A stretch of 20,221 bases of DNA from an uncultured Eubacteriales bacterium (GTDB taxonomy: Bacteria; Bacillota; Clostridia; Oscillospirales; Acutalibacteraceae): the NCBI GenBank assembly GCA_934463265.1, contig CAKSIU010000013.1, positions 1 to 20,221 on the forward strand. The letters are read 5' to 3'. This document shows positions 1 to 7,331 of this stretch, piece after piece. Position 1 is the stretch's first letter, and the number at the start of each line of letters is the position of its first letter. The translations under genes and the position numbers were made by a program. A model generated the notes under the pieces. The model ran no database searches and was not told where the DNA came from. It saw only the letters and a program-made list of their open reading frames with translations.

Positions 1-57
1 TGTTGTATGACTCCAATCGAATTTAGAAATTATTTAAAGTCAAAATCTTTAAATTGA
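1..57 (+). CDS. IS3-family transposase, C-terminal end only
   Basis: Frame 1 is open from the window edge to a TGA at 55-57 and encodes 18 residues containing MTPIEFRNYL. IS3-family transposases (integrase core, OrfB) typically end with a short segment of the type 'L..(M/L)(S/T)P.E(F/Y)R' close to the stop codon, which this matches. The stop is followed within about 15 bases by a sequence resembling an IS3 terminal inverted repeat, as expected at the right end of such an element. The rest of the transposase lies outside the window, so it cannot be said whether the element is intact. Confidence 0.6.
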   Translation, partial: CCMTPIEFRNYLKSKSLN

Positions 58-70
58 TCCTTTTATTTTT

Positions 71-99
71 TCACTGTTTACTTGACAGGGGGCACTTCA
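71..99 (+). repeat. Right terminal inverted repeat of an IS3-family element
   Basis: Read inward on the minus strand the sequence begins TGAAGTGCCCCCTGTCAAGT and continues AAACAGTG. This is the TGA-start, C-run and TGTCAAGT pattern seen at ends of IS3-family (IS150-group) elements. It lies just after the transposase stop. The probable element boundary is at 99, so host DNA starts about 100. The exact boundary is inferred, because the other end and the target duplication are not in the window. Confidence 0.55.
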
Positions 100-1148
100 G
101 ATTTTAATGATCCTAAATGTGTTAATTTGAATGGCCTAGGGCAAAAAATAGATTATATTTCAAGAAGGGAACCAGTGTGTAATTGTAAAACATGTACTAT
201 TGATGCAATGACGTATGACAAGATTGAAAATTATGTATCCAAATTAGGTACACAATTAAATTCAATAGACCAATTTACACCGACAAATAAACAAAAGGCT
301 ATTAATTATGAAGCCGGCAAATATGCAGCTGTGGAACTGATTTTTGTTAATGAAGTGTTGGCAGCTGTTTTGCATCCATTAGTCAGAAGTTCTACGGCGA
401 ATCCTTATTTTAAAGGAGCATATTTTTTAATAATCTCAGCTGGTGTTATAGTTGGACTTTTGTGTCAAATTTCACAAACTAAATATGAAACTATATTTTT
501 TGAAAATAAAGCAAAATTAAATAATATAAAATTTATTTTGAAAGAACTTTATAAAGATATTAATAATAAAAAGTTTAAAAATAGAAATTTTCTTTTAGTT
601 TCTACAAATTATGATCCCAATTCACCTGATGCTATTTCTCAATTCTGTGCGATGGATGGTATAACATATAATGAGAGTTTATATGGGGAAGGCTACTTTA
701 ATAAAATTAATGAAGAAAAAATAATGCCACTTTTAGAAATTATAGATAAATGCCATTTTTATACTTATGAAAAAGCATCTTATGACACAGAACTCAGAGA
801 TTTATTAAAAAAAGCAACTAAAGTTACACTACCTATTGCTTTGGTATCGGATGCAGCTGTTTTGTTTAGTCTTTACCGCGCAGAGCTTTTTGATTATACT
901 ACTTTTGGAAAAGCAGATCCACATATTGGTGAATTTTAAAAAAACATAGCGCAGTGATTGCAGCAATTGGAACTTCAAATTTCTTTGGTGCGTTGTTTGA
1001 GTTCTTTAAAGGAGAATCTTTTGAAAGTGAAACTGCTAAAAATATAAATAATCTTGTAAGTACTGGTGCAAAAACAATAACAATTTTAATTGATGAAAAA
1101 TCTGAGAAACAACAAGAAAAACACAAAAACGATGATGAAAACTTGTGA
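100..1148 (+). pseudogene. 5'-truncated, frameshifted membrane-protein gene of unknown function
   Basis: An open frame runs from the insertion-element end to a TAA at 937-939. The only available start is a TTG at 82 lying inside the IS repeat, so the true N-terminus was probably cut off by the insertion. The translated part has a CNCKTC cysteine cluster near the start, one clear membrane segment (GAYFLIISAGVIVGLLC) and two weaker hydrophobic stretches. After the TAA the frame resumes in another register (KKHSAVIAAIGTSNFFG, with a GTG at 954) and ends at 1148 with a charged, lysine/glutamate-rich tail. The break is at TTTTAAAAAAAC, so a single-base indel in a homopolymer is the simplest explanation, or a sequencing error. 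I do not recognise the family. No ribosome site is present upstream. Confidence 0.55.
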
Positions 1149-1204
1149 TGCACTTAAGCTATAAAAATACAACAATCTAAAGAGTACATATACTTCGATT
1201 AGAT

Positions 1205-1246
1205 AAAAAAGGCTTTGTACAATATCATATGTACGGCCTTTTTATT
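1205..1246 (+). terminator. Rho-independent terminator
   Basis: An A-run and GGCTTTGTAC pair with GTACGGCC and a T-rich tail around a short AT loop. It sits 57 bases after the truncated membrane-protein gene and would end its transcript. The A-run and T-run make it potentially bidirectional. Confidence 0.7.
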
Positions 1247-1549
1247 TAAATTTTGTATCTAAAGTTTAGTCTTTGGGAATATCTACATAAAAAGAAACGC
1301 TGTTGATTTTAACATTTTTCTAAACATATTTTTTAAACTTATAGATTAACAAATTATGGTTAGCAACATTTATTAAAACACATAATTCCAAAATAATAAA
1401 TAATTTCTCAAGAAAGTAAACTCTGCTTTTTTATTAATTTCAAAATAGATGATTGGTTATTTGTACAAAGGTACATAATTTGTTGAGTTTATAAAATCAT
1501 ATCATTCTAAATTTTTTATTTACAAATTAGAATTTTTATTAATCAATTT
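1247..1549. other. Intergenic, no gene seen
   Basis: AT-rich sequence with stops in all frames and no convincing ribosome site, hairpin or repeat. Nothing that I can support is present here. Confidence 0.5.
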
Positions 1550-1753
1550 TTACAACTCAGAAAAATTGGTGATTTTTTCAAAGAAATCGTCAAGAAACTT
1601 TTCAAATTTTAGTGTATTCGGTTTAACCCTTTTTCTGTCTCCAAAAATATAATCTGGAGGTATCTGTAACTTAATACACATAGCAATAAAGGTTATAAAG
1701 TCAGGTTCAGGTTTTCCCTGTGTCTTATTGTTACCGTTCTTTTTATTTGACAT
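1550..1753 (-). CDS. Small hypothetical protein (67 aa)
   Basis: An ATG at 1753 opens a 67-codon frame; an in-frame TAG lies two codons upstream, so no longer version exists. The protein has a polar, lysine/asparagine-rich N-terminus, then FITFIAMCIKLQIPPDYIFG and an acidic-aromatic C-terminal helix. The middle part is reminiscent of the end of an Xre-type helix-turn-helix repressor ('...P.DYIFG'), so this could be the tail of a lost regulator. That is only a resemblance. No strong ribosome-binding sequence precedes the ATG. It lies among decayed genes and may itself be a remnant. Confidence 0.35.
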   Translation of the reverse strand: MSNKKNGNNKTQGKPEPDFITFIAMCIKLQIPPDYIFGDRKRVKPNTLKFEKFLDDFFEKITNFSEL

Positions 1754-1793
1754 GCTCTAATAAAAATTTGTGGTGTGAAAATATTTACATAAT

Positions 1794-2033
1794 TTGAAAA
1801 ATAGCCCCCAAAAATATAATTATTTTGTATTTAATGTAATTTCACATGAAATTACATTTTTTTTCTTTTTTGAGAATAAATCATGGCTTTCATTCTATAA
1901 TTATTATGCTATTTATGCGGTCGAGTTTAATTTCCCTATTAACCGTGTGAGCTATTATTTATCAAATTTTGAAAAAGACTTGCAAAGCAAAGATGTAGAG
2001 ACACTTAAGGAAATGTATACTCTTAGAGAATAG
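1794..2033 (+). CDS. Doubtful small ORF (up to 79 aa)
   Basis: This frame can only start at a TTG (1794) and has no ribosome site. The first half is a low-complexity phenylalanine-rich run, typical of AT-rich noncoding DNA. The second half (from about VEFNFPINRVSYYL to the stop) has normal protein composition with an amphipathic charged end, so it could be the tail of a degraded gene. No family recognised. Listed because the C-terminal part looks coding-like, not because expression is likely. Confidence 0.2.
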   Translation: MKNSPQKYNYFVFNVISHEITFFFFFENKSWLSFYNYYAIYAVEFNFPINRVSYYLSNFEKDLQSKDVETLKEMYTLRE

Positions 2034-2142
2034 AAAAGATAAACAAATTAACATTACATAGCGTTATTTTTGAACAAAATAGAATTCCTATAATATAAAA
2101 ATAGACCGTTGTAAAATAATAGTTAAAGATAAAAGTAAAACG

Positions 2143-2606
2143 ATGATTTTTTTAGACTGTCAGGAGACTAAAAAGTTTGTTGCAAGAGTTGAAAAAATTC
2201 CAGATGCTCAAACCAGTGAAATTTCAAAAACATACTCTTTAGAAAGGGTCAATTGCGTGAACTTGCTGAGTCGTTAAATTCTGAGTAATTTCGATATTAT
2301 TGATAATGAAAATCAAGAGCTAAGCCGAATGGAAACTGAAAGCTCTAAAGTTTTGACAGACGCAGGCACGGTAGCAGGAAGGGCTGCAATAGAACTTTTA
2401 ATAAATCCAGGTTCTTTAGAAGTGAAATCTAGTTTTGATTCATCTGGGTCATCAATAGTCAATTTATTGAAGAAGAAGTAAAGGAGTATCTAGAAACTCA
2501 AAAACAAAATGATATCAGCAGTTATAACTCACTTAAGCAAATGGTTGATGGCCTTAATTTAACGCATTTTGAAAAAAGAAGGCGGAACATAGTTTTTGAA
2601 AAGTAA
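2143..2606 (+). pseudogene. Shattered protein-coding gene, function unknown
   Basis: Protein-like sequence can be followed across at least three frames. Frame A runs from an ATG at 2143 (containing KKFVARVEKIPDAQTSEI) to a stop at 2275. A second register carries GQLRELAESLNSE over the same end. A third runs from about 2287 to 2481 (QELSRMETESSKVLTDAGTV, then GRAAIELLINPG). A fourth continues from about 2461 to 2606 (EEEVKEYLETQ, then ISSYNSLKQMVDGLNLTHFE). The pieces have helical, charged, soluble-protein composition and follow one another without gaps, which suggests a once-intact gene of roughly 150 codons or more with several single-base indels. I do not recognise the product. No ribosome site precedes the ATG. 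Confidence 0.45.
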
Positions 2607-3059
2607 TTGAAATACCGAGTAATGCAATCAGATGTTACACTAAAGAGGTCAAAAATAGATTTTTTAAATAAAATTTTAGGTTATCGCTGAAAACCTATGA
2701 AATACAAGCAAAACGCAGGATATGAGAAGCAAATTTACTACTTTAGAAAAGATCCGCTATATGTTACCCCTCCTGCGAAGAAATTCGGAAACCCAGATAC
2801 AATGCGGGCAACTTAAGTTAAAAAGGTAACTTTTTAGCAAACTTACAATTTGCATCTATTTTCAGAAGAACGGTTAAAATTAGCGATTAGGCGAAGAATA
2901 AACCGCATATTTCAAAATATGTTTTTTAATAAAAAATATATGAAAAAATCTTTTTACACTGCAATCGGTTAAAAAAATTTTTATAAAATTGCTCTTGATT
3001 TCGCCAACAGTATGAGTCATGTTAGGTTGAACTTTGGGATGAGATTTTATAATTTCTGC
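2607..3059. other. Intergenic remnant DNA with a 39-codon ORF
   Basis: No convincing gene. A short plus-strand frame from an ATG at 2697 to a TAA at 2814-2816 encodes 39 residues (it includes YFRKDPLYVTPPAKKFGNP) with coding-like composition but no ribosome site. It may be another scrap of a lost gene. The rest is AT-rich with no strong hairpin. Confidence 0.3.
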
Positions 3060-3638
3060 TTATTCTTGATATGCAAATGCCGAGATGTTTTGTATAAGTA
3101 TTACCGCGTAAAAGTCTTGAAGTATGGCATTTTTCGTACCTCCTGAAAAGCTTTCCAAGCACACTTTATTCTTTAATACATCAAAACTTTTTTCAATTTC
3201 CCAACGATTTTTGTAAATATGTTTAAGATAATTTACATCGAATTTTTCATCTAAGTTTGTAACTATTTTTTCGATTGAGCCTGACAATAATGGGATATTT
3301 AATATGCGAAAAAATTTACAGAGGTTTTATGGTATGACGTTGTAACTTGACTATCGACAGCTATTGCATTTGTTGTAATTTTTGAAAATAGGTAGTCAAT
3401 AAATTCAAAAACTAATTTTTTTTCGGAATCATTGTGCTTAAAAAGTTCTGCGTGAATAGTCAATTCATTTAAACTGTCATATATTGTCACTGCCAAACCT
3501 TTTGTGCGTTTTATTCCGTTTTGGTTTGTGCTAAAACCATATTCTTCTATTGCTTGCTGCAATTTTGTTTTTATATTTTTCTTTAAACTTGTCTTTCTTT
3601 ATTTCCTTTATTTTTTGCAGACTCAGTTCAATATTCAT
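3060..3638 (-). pseudogene. IS4-family transposase remnant
   Basis: Three minus-strand pieces line up in order. A start-like ATG at 3638, with GGTGA about 9 bases upstream, opens an N-terminal piece (MNIELSLQKIKEI). The middle piece (3299-3562) contains NGIKRTKGLAVTIYDSLNEL and IHAELFKHNDSEKK. The C-terminal piece (3060-3287) contains YKNRWEIEKSFDVLKNK. The last has the exact Y-x2-R-x3-E-x6-K spacing that defines the IS4-family signature around the catalytic glutamate. Together they give only about 190 residues, against roughly 400 or more for a complete transposase. The first catalytic-aspartate region is missing and frames change between pieces, so the copy is internally deleted and inactive. 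Confidence 0.75.
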
Positions 3639-3691
3639 TTTTACTTCACCGATTTTATTTTATCATCTTTGCTCTTCTACACCTTTTTGGC

Positions 3692-4317
3692 TTAAATTGC
3701 CCGCATTGGCCACGGCAAGCCCATTGTGAAGTGGTGGTAAAGCAGAGCATCCAGTGCTACTTTATCCAGCCGAAAAAGCGACCCTATTTCACTGATAATT
3801 ATTGTTCCGAAAATAGTTTGTTGTATTCGGGAAATATTTGGTATAACCAACAAATCACTTTGCGTTTGTAGTTTGAACACCTCATTAACAAGAAACAGTC
3901 TGTATCTGGAAAGTTGGCGTAGCTCATAATGTTTTCACTTGACATTGACGTTGTTGAAAACTGCCCGAAATGCATAATCTGAGCGATTACCAACGAGCTT
4001 TTGGAGTTATTTTTGGTTTGTCTTATGGACATTTTTCTGAAACTGTCTGACTGAAGAATAGGGTTGATTACTTTTAAATTATAGCCCAATTCAAGCAGAT
4101 ATAAATATACAAACAACCAGTAATGACAGGTTGCTTACATACCGATAATGCAGTTTCCCGAAGTGACAATAAACTTCTGCATAAAGTCAAGCAAATTTTC
4201 ACAGTCTTTTAGTGTGTTGGTAAATGATATGCTTGATGAAGAAGTTCATCGTTACTTACTGACAATTACCAAAGCTTCGTGTTTAAGTTTTGCTATGTCA
4301 ATTCCTATGTAGAACAA
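3692..4317 (-). pseudogene. IS110-family (DEDD) transposase remnant
   Basis: Starting at a TTG (4317) the minus strand reads FYIGIDIAKLKHEALVIVS, the N-terminal DEDD motif of IS110 transposases. After frame breaks it continues with SFTNTLKDCENLLDFMQKF and then an IIGM-stop-ATCHYW segment. The stop (4135-4137) replaces the glutamate normally found in 'GMEATGHYW', the second acidic catalytic position. The 3799-4116 piece (YLLELGYNLKVINPI, SDSFRKMSIRQTKNNSK, IAQIMHFGQFSTTSMS) is plainly IS110. Past SEIG in the 3692-3880 piece the sequence no longer looks like this family and may be a junction with unrelated DNA near 3780. The C-terminal serine domain is absent. The bridge-RNA region expected beside such elements is not present in recognisable form. 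Confidence 0.8.
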
Positions 4318-4357
4318 ATTACACCTTCTTATTATTTATTTGTGCAAATAGAGTCTA

Positions 4358-4620
4358 TATCTCTGCTTCTTTAGCTTTCTCAAAATACTGTGATTGTGAT
4401 GGATAATGCTACCTTTCACCGCAAATCGAATTTATTTCATATTGCACAAAAATATGGTTTTTTTGATTTTTCTCTTTCCTTACTTTCCTGAACTCAGTCC
4501 CAGTGAACATTTTTGGGCCAGGCTTAAACGTTGTTTAAAGAAAATCCTTTATTCTTTCTCTTTTTTTAATGATGTTTTGCTTTCCTCTTTTCAAATACGT
4601 TGACTATATCATCTGCAATA
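4358..4620 (+). pseudogene. IS630-family transposase remnant, C-terminal part
   Basis: One plus-strand frame reads SQNTVIVMDNATFHRKSNLF, the second-aspartate motif of IS630-type DDE transposases ('DNA.FH'). After a frameshift near 4460 the neighbouring frame (inside an ORF at 4406-4603) reads FPELSPSEHFWARLKRCLKK, carrying the final catalytic glutamate in the usual 'P.LNPIE..W..LK' context. A TGA near 4601 stands where a tryptophan codon would fit, and homology-like sequence continues a few codons beyond it. The N-terminal half is missing and the next recognisable sequence to the left is the IS110 remnant, so the element was truncated before or during its decay. Confidence 0.75.
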
Positions 4621-4733
4621 AGCTTGTTTCATTTTTCATCTAGGCAGTTAATAACTGTAAATACACAAAAATATATGTGTTTCTGCCGGTAATTCAATAC
4701 TTTTTAATCAAATCCGTTATGAACGCCATCACT

Positions 4734-4780
4734 AAAAAAACAGCACAGGTTTTAAATTGTAAATTCCTGTGCTGTTTTTT
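4734..4780 (-). terminator. Strong rho-independent terminator
   Basis: AACAGCACAGG (4739-4749) pairs perfectly with CCTGTGCTGTT (4766-4776), flanked by an A-run on one side and a T-run on the other, so it can work in both directions. It lies 35 bases after the stop of the minus-strand AAA+ gene and is its natural terminator. It also separates that gene from the insertion-sequence remains. Confidence 0.85.
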
Positions 4781-4814
4781 ATTTACTTGATTAACATTTT
4801 TGTATAAAAATTAA

Positions 4815-6541
4815 TTATTTTCTATTTGTGCTGACAAGTTTTTTTACTTCTTTTAAAGAAATTGTATCAGCGTTTTTATCAAAATCTATATATACGTCTT
4901 TATTTTTATAACCAACATTAAGTTCATTACATTTACGCCTAAATTCAGCCATAGATGCACTTATTTGTTCGGTGTATTCATTTATTGAACGAGCACCTTT
5001 TCTCTTAATAACTGCTGTATTTGCAATAGTATTTAAAACAGAATCAGGTATTATCACATTTATTTTATAGTAATTTTTGTAGTATTCTTGTATTTTTTCA
5101 AATTTTGGTTTTGCAATTTTAATAAATGCTTCTTCATTTAGCGGTTTAAATTCTACGGTGGTCAATCTGAACAATAAAGATTGGTCACGGTCAACAACGG
5201 TTCTTGCACCGGTGTCATCGTCGACATCGACTTTCTTGCTTTCTCTTCCTAAAGATAAACCTTTTTCCAAACTTTCTTTACTTTCATTTGTCGTTAATAT
5301 AATAATAGTATTTGAAAGGTCGAGTTTTCTATCGCCAACGAGAACGTATCCTCTATCATAAGCCTGTCTAAGAAATTCATCTATTGAACCATCCGGGTCA
5401 AATTTGCGCATTTTGTCAAATTCTTCAATTATTAAAACGGTTTTATTATTGTCCATTAACTGTGTTGCTAATTTGGTTGGAGTTTTAGTTTTTCTGCCAC
5501 GAGTATCAACGGATGTTGTGTCTCCGAAGAGTTGCTCAACACAAGATTTTCCTTCTTCAGATTTATCTACCTTTAACATTTGAGGGTTAATATTTATAGG
5601 TGAAGTTTCATTGCATAGAGCTTTTGCAATTATGTTTGCCGATTCAGATTTACCAACACCAGAATCTCCATATAAACATAAAATGCAGCAAGATTTTTTG
5701 CGTTGATTTGTTTTTGAATTACGTTGACGTTCTTCCAAACAACCGGTTATTTTTGTTACAATTTTTTCAATAGCCTCATTTTGTCCGAAAATATTTTCTT
5801 TTAGATTTTTTTCTAAAAGTTCCGCAACTTTTTCAGGGTTATTTTCTAATTTGTTTCTAGAAACAGATAATTTACGCTTTAAAAATGCTAAAGTTTTATT
5901 AAAATAATTATGAAAACTTTCAAAAATGCGAGTACTTTTGCCAAGGACGCTAGCTGCAACAAAAGCAGCGCTAAATTTGCCCACTGTAGGAGCAGATTCA
6001 TTCATAAAAGCAGTAATTTTTGCGCATAATTTTCCTATAGCGTCACCCTGATTATCCATGTTACTATCTATTATTTTGTTACGAATGTCTTGAGTGTCAA
6101 GGTCCAGATTTTTGTGCTTAATATCTGTTACCAACAAATTTAGAAAATCATCTCGTAACAAATATGAACTGGGAATTCCCGCGGTGTAAAAATCGTTAAT
6201 GATTTCCGAAATAGTTTTGCCCTTCGCACAAATATATTTCCCTCCCTGATCCCAGTGGCAATTTTTATTAGAAAAGATGTTACTAAAATTTCTAGAAATA
6301 GACAAAATTGGATGATTTTTTACGACATTGTGAAAGTTAAAGTAATTATCAGTTACCTCAACATACTCTTTTTTCCAAATAATTTATGTTCTTTAAAAAC
6401 AATTATTTGATTAGGTGCAGGAGTTTTATAATCAGTATCGAATACATACGCACCTTTTGGCGGCTCATCAGCGCTAGCAATTTTAGCCGCTGGTGTAGCT
6501 AATAACGTAGCTGACAGAGCTACAGAAACAAATTTTTTCAT
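4815..6541 (-). CDS. Exported/membrane Clp-torsin-like AAA+ ATPase, predicted -1 frameshift
   Basis: The ATG at 6541, preceded by AAGGAG, starts a signal peptide (MKKFVSVALSATLLATP...ASA|DE). This frame stops at 6353-6355 after 62 codons. A -1 shift at the slippery site 6368-6374 (after residue 58) enters a long open frame and predicts 575 residues. The long frame alone offers only a TTG (6305) without a ribosome site. In the long frame counted from that TTG: a hydrophobic stretch at about 111-122, then GQNEAI (174-179), Walker A GDSGVGKS (213-220), Walker B VLIIEEFDK (290-298), sensor 1 TTN (338-340), a possible arginine finger R380, and the Clp-type sensor 2 GAR (437-439). All ATPase motifs look intact, so the domain is probably active in energy-dependent remodelling. 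Basic residues after the hydrophobic stretch fit an extracellular N-domain, one membrane pass and a cytoplasmic ATPase. A homopolymer error is the main alternative to programmed frameshifting. Confidence 0.72.
6336..6374 (-). promoter_or_regulatory. Putative programmed -1 ribosomal frameshift signal
   Basis: On the minus strand the zero-frame codons are GGA AAA AAG, giving the heptamer A-AAA-AAG (6368-6374), the type used by E. coli dnaX and several insertion sequences. After a 5-base spacer (6363-6367) comes a hairpin: GTTGAGGTAA (6353-6362) pairs along all ten positions with TTACTTTAAC (6336-6345) around the loop CTGATAA. Two pairs are G-U wobbles that exist only in minus-strand RNA; on the plus strand they would be A-C mismatches. 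The zero-frame UAA lies within the 5' arm. The -1 frame is open through the whole AAA+ domain. Confidence 0.65.
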
Positions 6542-6674
6542 ATTTTTAAATCTCCTTAATTTGTAAAAATAATTTTATATAATAGTTTATAAAAAATACC
6601 TACTTTTGATGATTTAAGTAGTACTTATTGTAAAAAAATAATTGTAATTATTAATAAAAATAACAACAGTTTTT

Positions 6675-6703
6675 ATTATACAATAATGAACAAATTTTGT
6701 CAA
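6675..6703 (-). promoter_or_regulatory. Consensus vegetative promoter for the AAA+ gene
   Basis: On the minus strand TTGACA (6698-6703) is separated by exactly 17 bases from TATAAT (6675-6680), a perfect sigma-A-type promoter. Transcription would start about 6668, leaving a leader of roughly 125 bases before the ATG at 6541. The ribosome site AAGGAG lies at 6552-6557. It sits beyond the rnpB terminator, so the gene is transcribed independently. Confidence 0.8.
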
Positions 6704-6758
6704 ATGTTATTTTTTATGTAAATTTTTGGATATAATTTATATGTTTTCTTAAATTTTG

Positions 6759-6788
6759 AAAAAAGAACCTCAAAATGAGGTTCTTTTT
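6759..6788 (-). terminator. Terminator of the RNase P RNA gene
   Basis: AAGAACCTCA and TGAGGTTCTT pair perfectly around AAA, with A- and T-runs outside. On the minus strand it follows directly after the RNase P RNA 3' end. Confidence 0.85.
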
Positions 6789-6793
6789 AAAAA

Positions 6794-7143
6794 TGACCAG
6801 ACCTGTAAGCCGAGTTCTGTCGAGAACAATTATCTATCTTGGCTGAAAGTTACCAAATCAGCTCAGTGCCACCTTCTCGAGAAACATCGGGCCGATGCGA
6901 AAAAATCTCTCTGCGGTGTTGCTCCGGATAGGGTTTGCAGAGCCATGTAGTTGCCCATATGCTGGTGAGCTCTTACCTCGCCGTTCCATCCTTACCAAAA
7001 AAATTTTTTGGCGGTATATTTCTGTTGCACTTTCCCTAGGGTCGCCCCCGGCGGCCGTTAGCCGTTATCCTGCCCTGTGGAGTTCGGACTTTCCTCGGGC
7101 AAATCCTTTCGAATTAATGTCCGCAATTGTTCAGTCTGCTCAT
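6794..7143 (-). ncRNA. rnpB: RNase P RNA, type A-like
   Basis: The catalytic RNA of ribonuclease P, which removes the 5' leader from pre-tRNAs. On the minus strand the conserved 5' core GAGGAAAGTCCGAACTCC is followed by CAGGGCAGGATAACGGC; downstream come GAACGGCGAGG and the closing element GACAGAACTCGGCTTACAGG, all diagnostic of bacterial rnpB. The outermost helix P1 is visible as CAGAC (7134-7138) pairing with GTCTG (6798-6802), which fixes both ends to within a few bases. The form of the conserved core (GAGGAAAGUCCG...CUCC) suggests the ancestral type A rather than the Bacillus type B. Length is about 350 nt, within the usual range. It has its own promoter and terminator. ORFs over this region are spurious. 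Confidence 0.95.
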
Positions 7144-7150
7144 GTAGATA

Positions 7151-7179
7151 ATTTTAATATACAATGTCTGAAAAGTCAA
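7151..7179 (-). promoter_or_regulatory. Promoter of rnpB
   Basis: Minus-strand TTGACT (7174-7179), 17-base spacer, TAAAAT (7151-7156). A start 6-8 bases downstream coincides with the predicted RNase P RNA 5' end near 7143, which supports both calls. Confidence 0.75.
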
Positions 7180-7272
7180 GCAAAAAGCCGATGAATGATT
7201 TCAAGTGACGTTTTTTATGGTGAAAATCTGCTAGTTTTTATGCAAATAATACAAACTAAAATTTATAAAATA

Positions 7273-7316
7273 AAGACGCTACAACTTGTATTTATAGCGC
7301 CTCTTATTTTTTAAGG
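7273..7316 (-). terminator. Terminator after asnB
   Basis: On the minus strand AAGAGGCGCTA pairs with TAGCGTCTT (slightly bulged) across a 13-base loop, followed by a T-rich tail. It lies shortly after the asnB stop. Confidence 0.65.
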
Positions 7317-7331
7317 AATTTTTTGCAAAGA

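Noticed and set aside
930..944. Programmed frameshift at TTTTAAAAAAAC in the broken membrane-protein gene
   Set aside because: The zero-frame stop precedes the usable slippery A-run, the tRNA re-pairing needed is poor, and the gene has already lost its start, so a decay mutation is more likely.
899..1153. Minus-strand ORF of 84 codons overlapping the broken membrane-protein gene
   Set aside because: It is the antisense shadow of the coding-like plus-strand sequence, serine/phenylalanine-rich, with no ribosome site.
4135..4380. Possible IS110 bridge RNA beside the IS110 remnant
   Set aside because: The DNA upstream of the transposase start runs within about 40 bases into the IS630 remnant, leaving no room for a bridge-RNA region, and I see no two-loop fold.
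6756..7194. Two plus-strand ORFs (64 and 99 codons)
   Set aside because: They lie across the RNase P RNA gene and its terminator, which fully explain the sequence.
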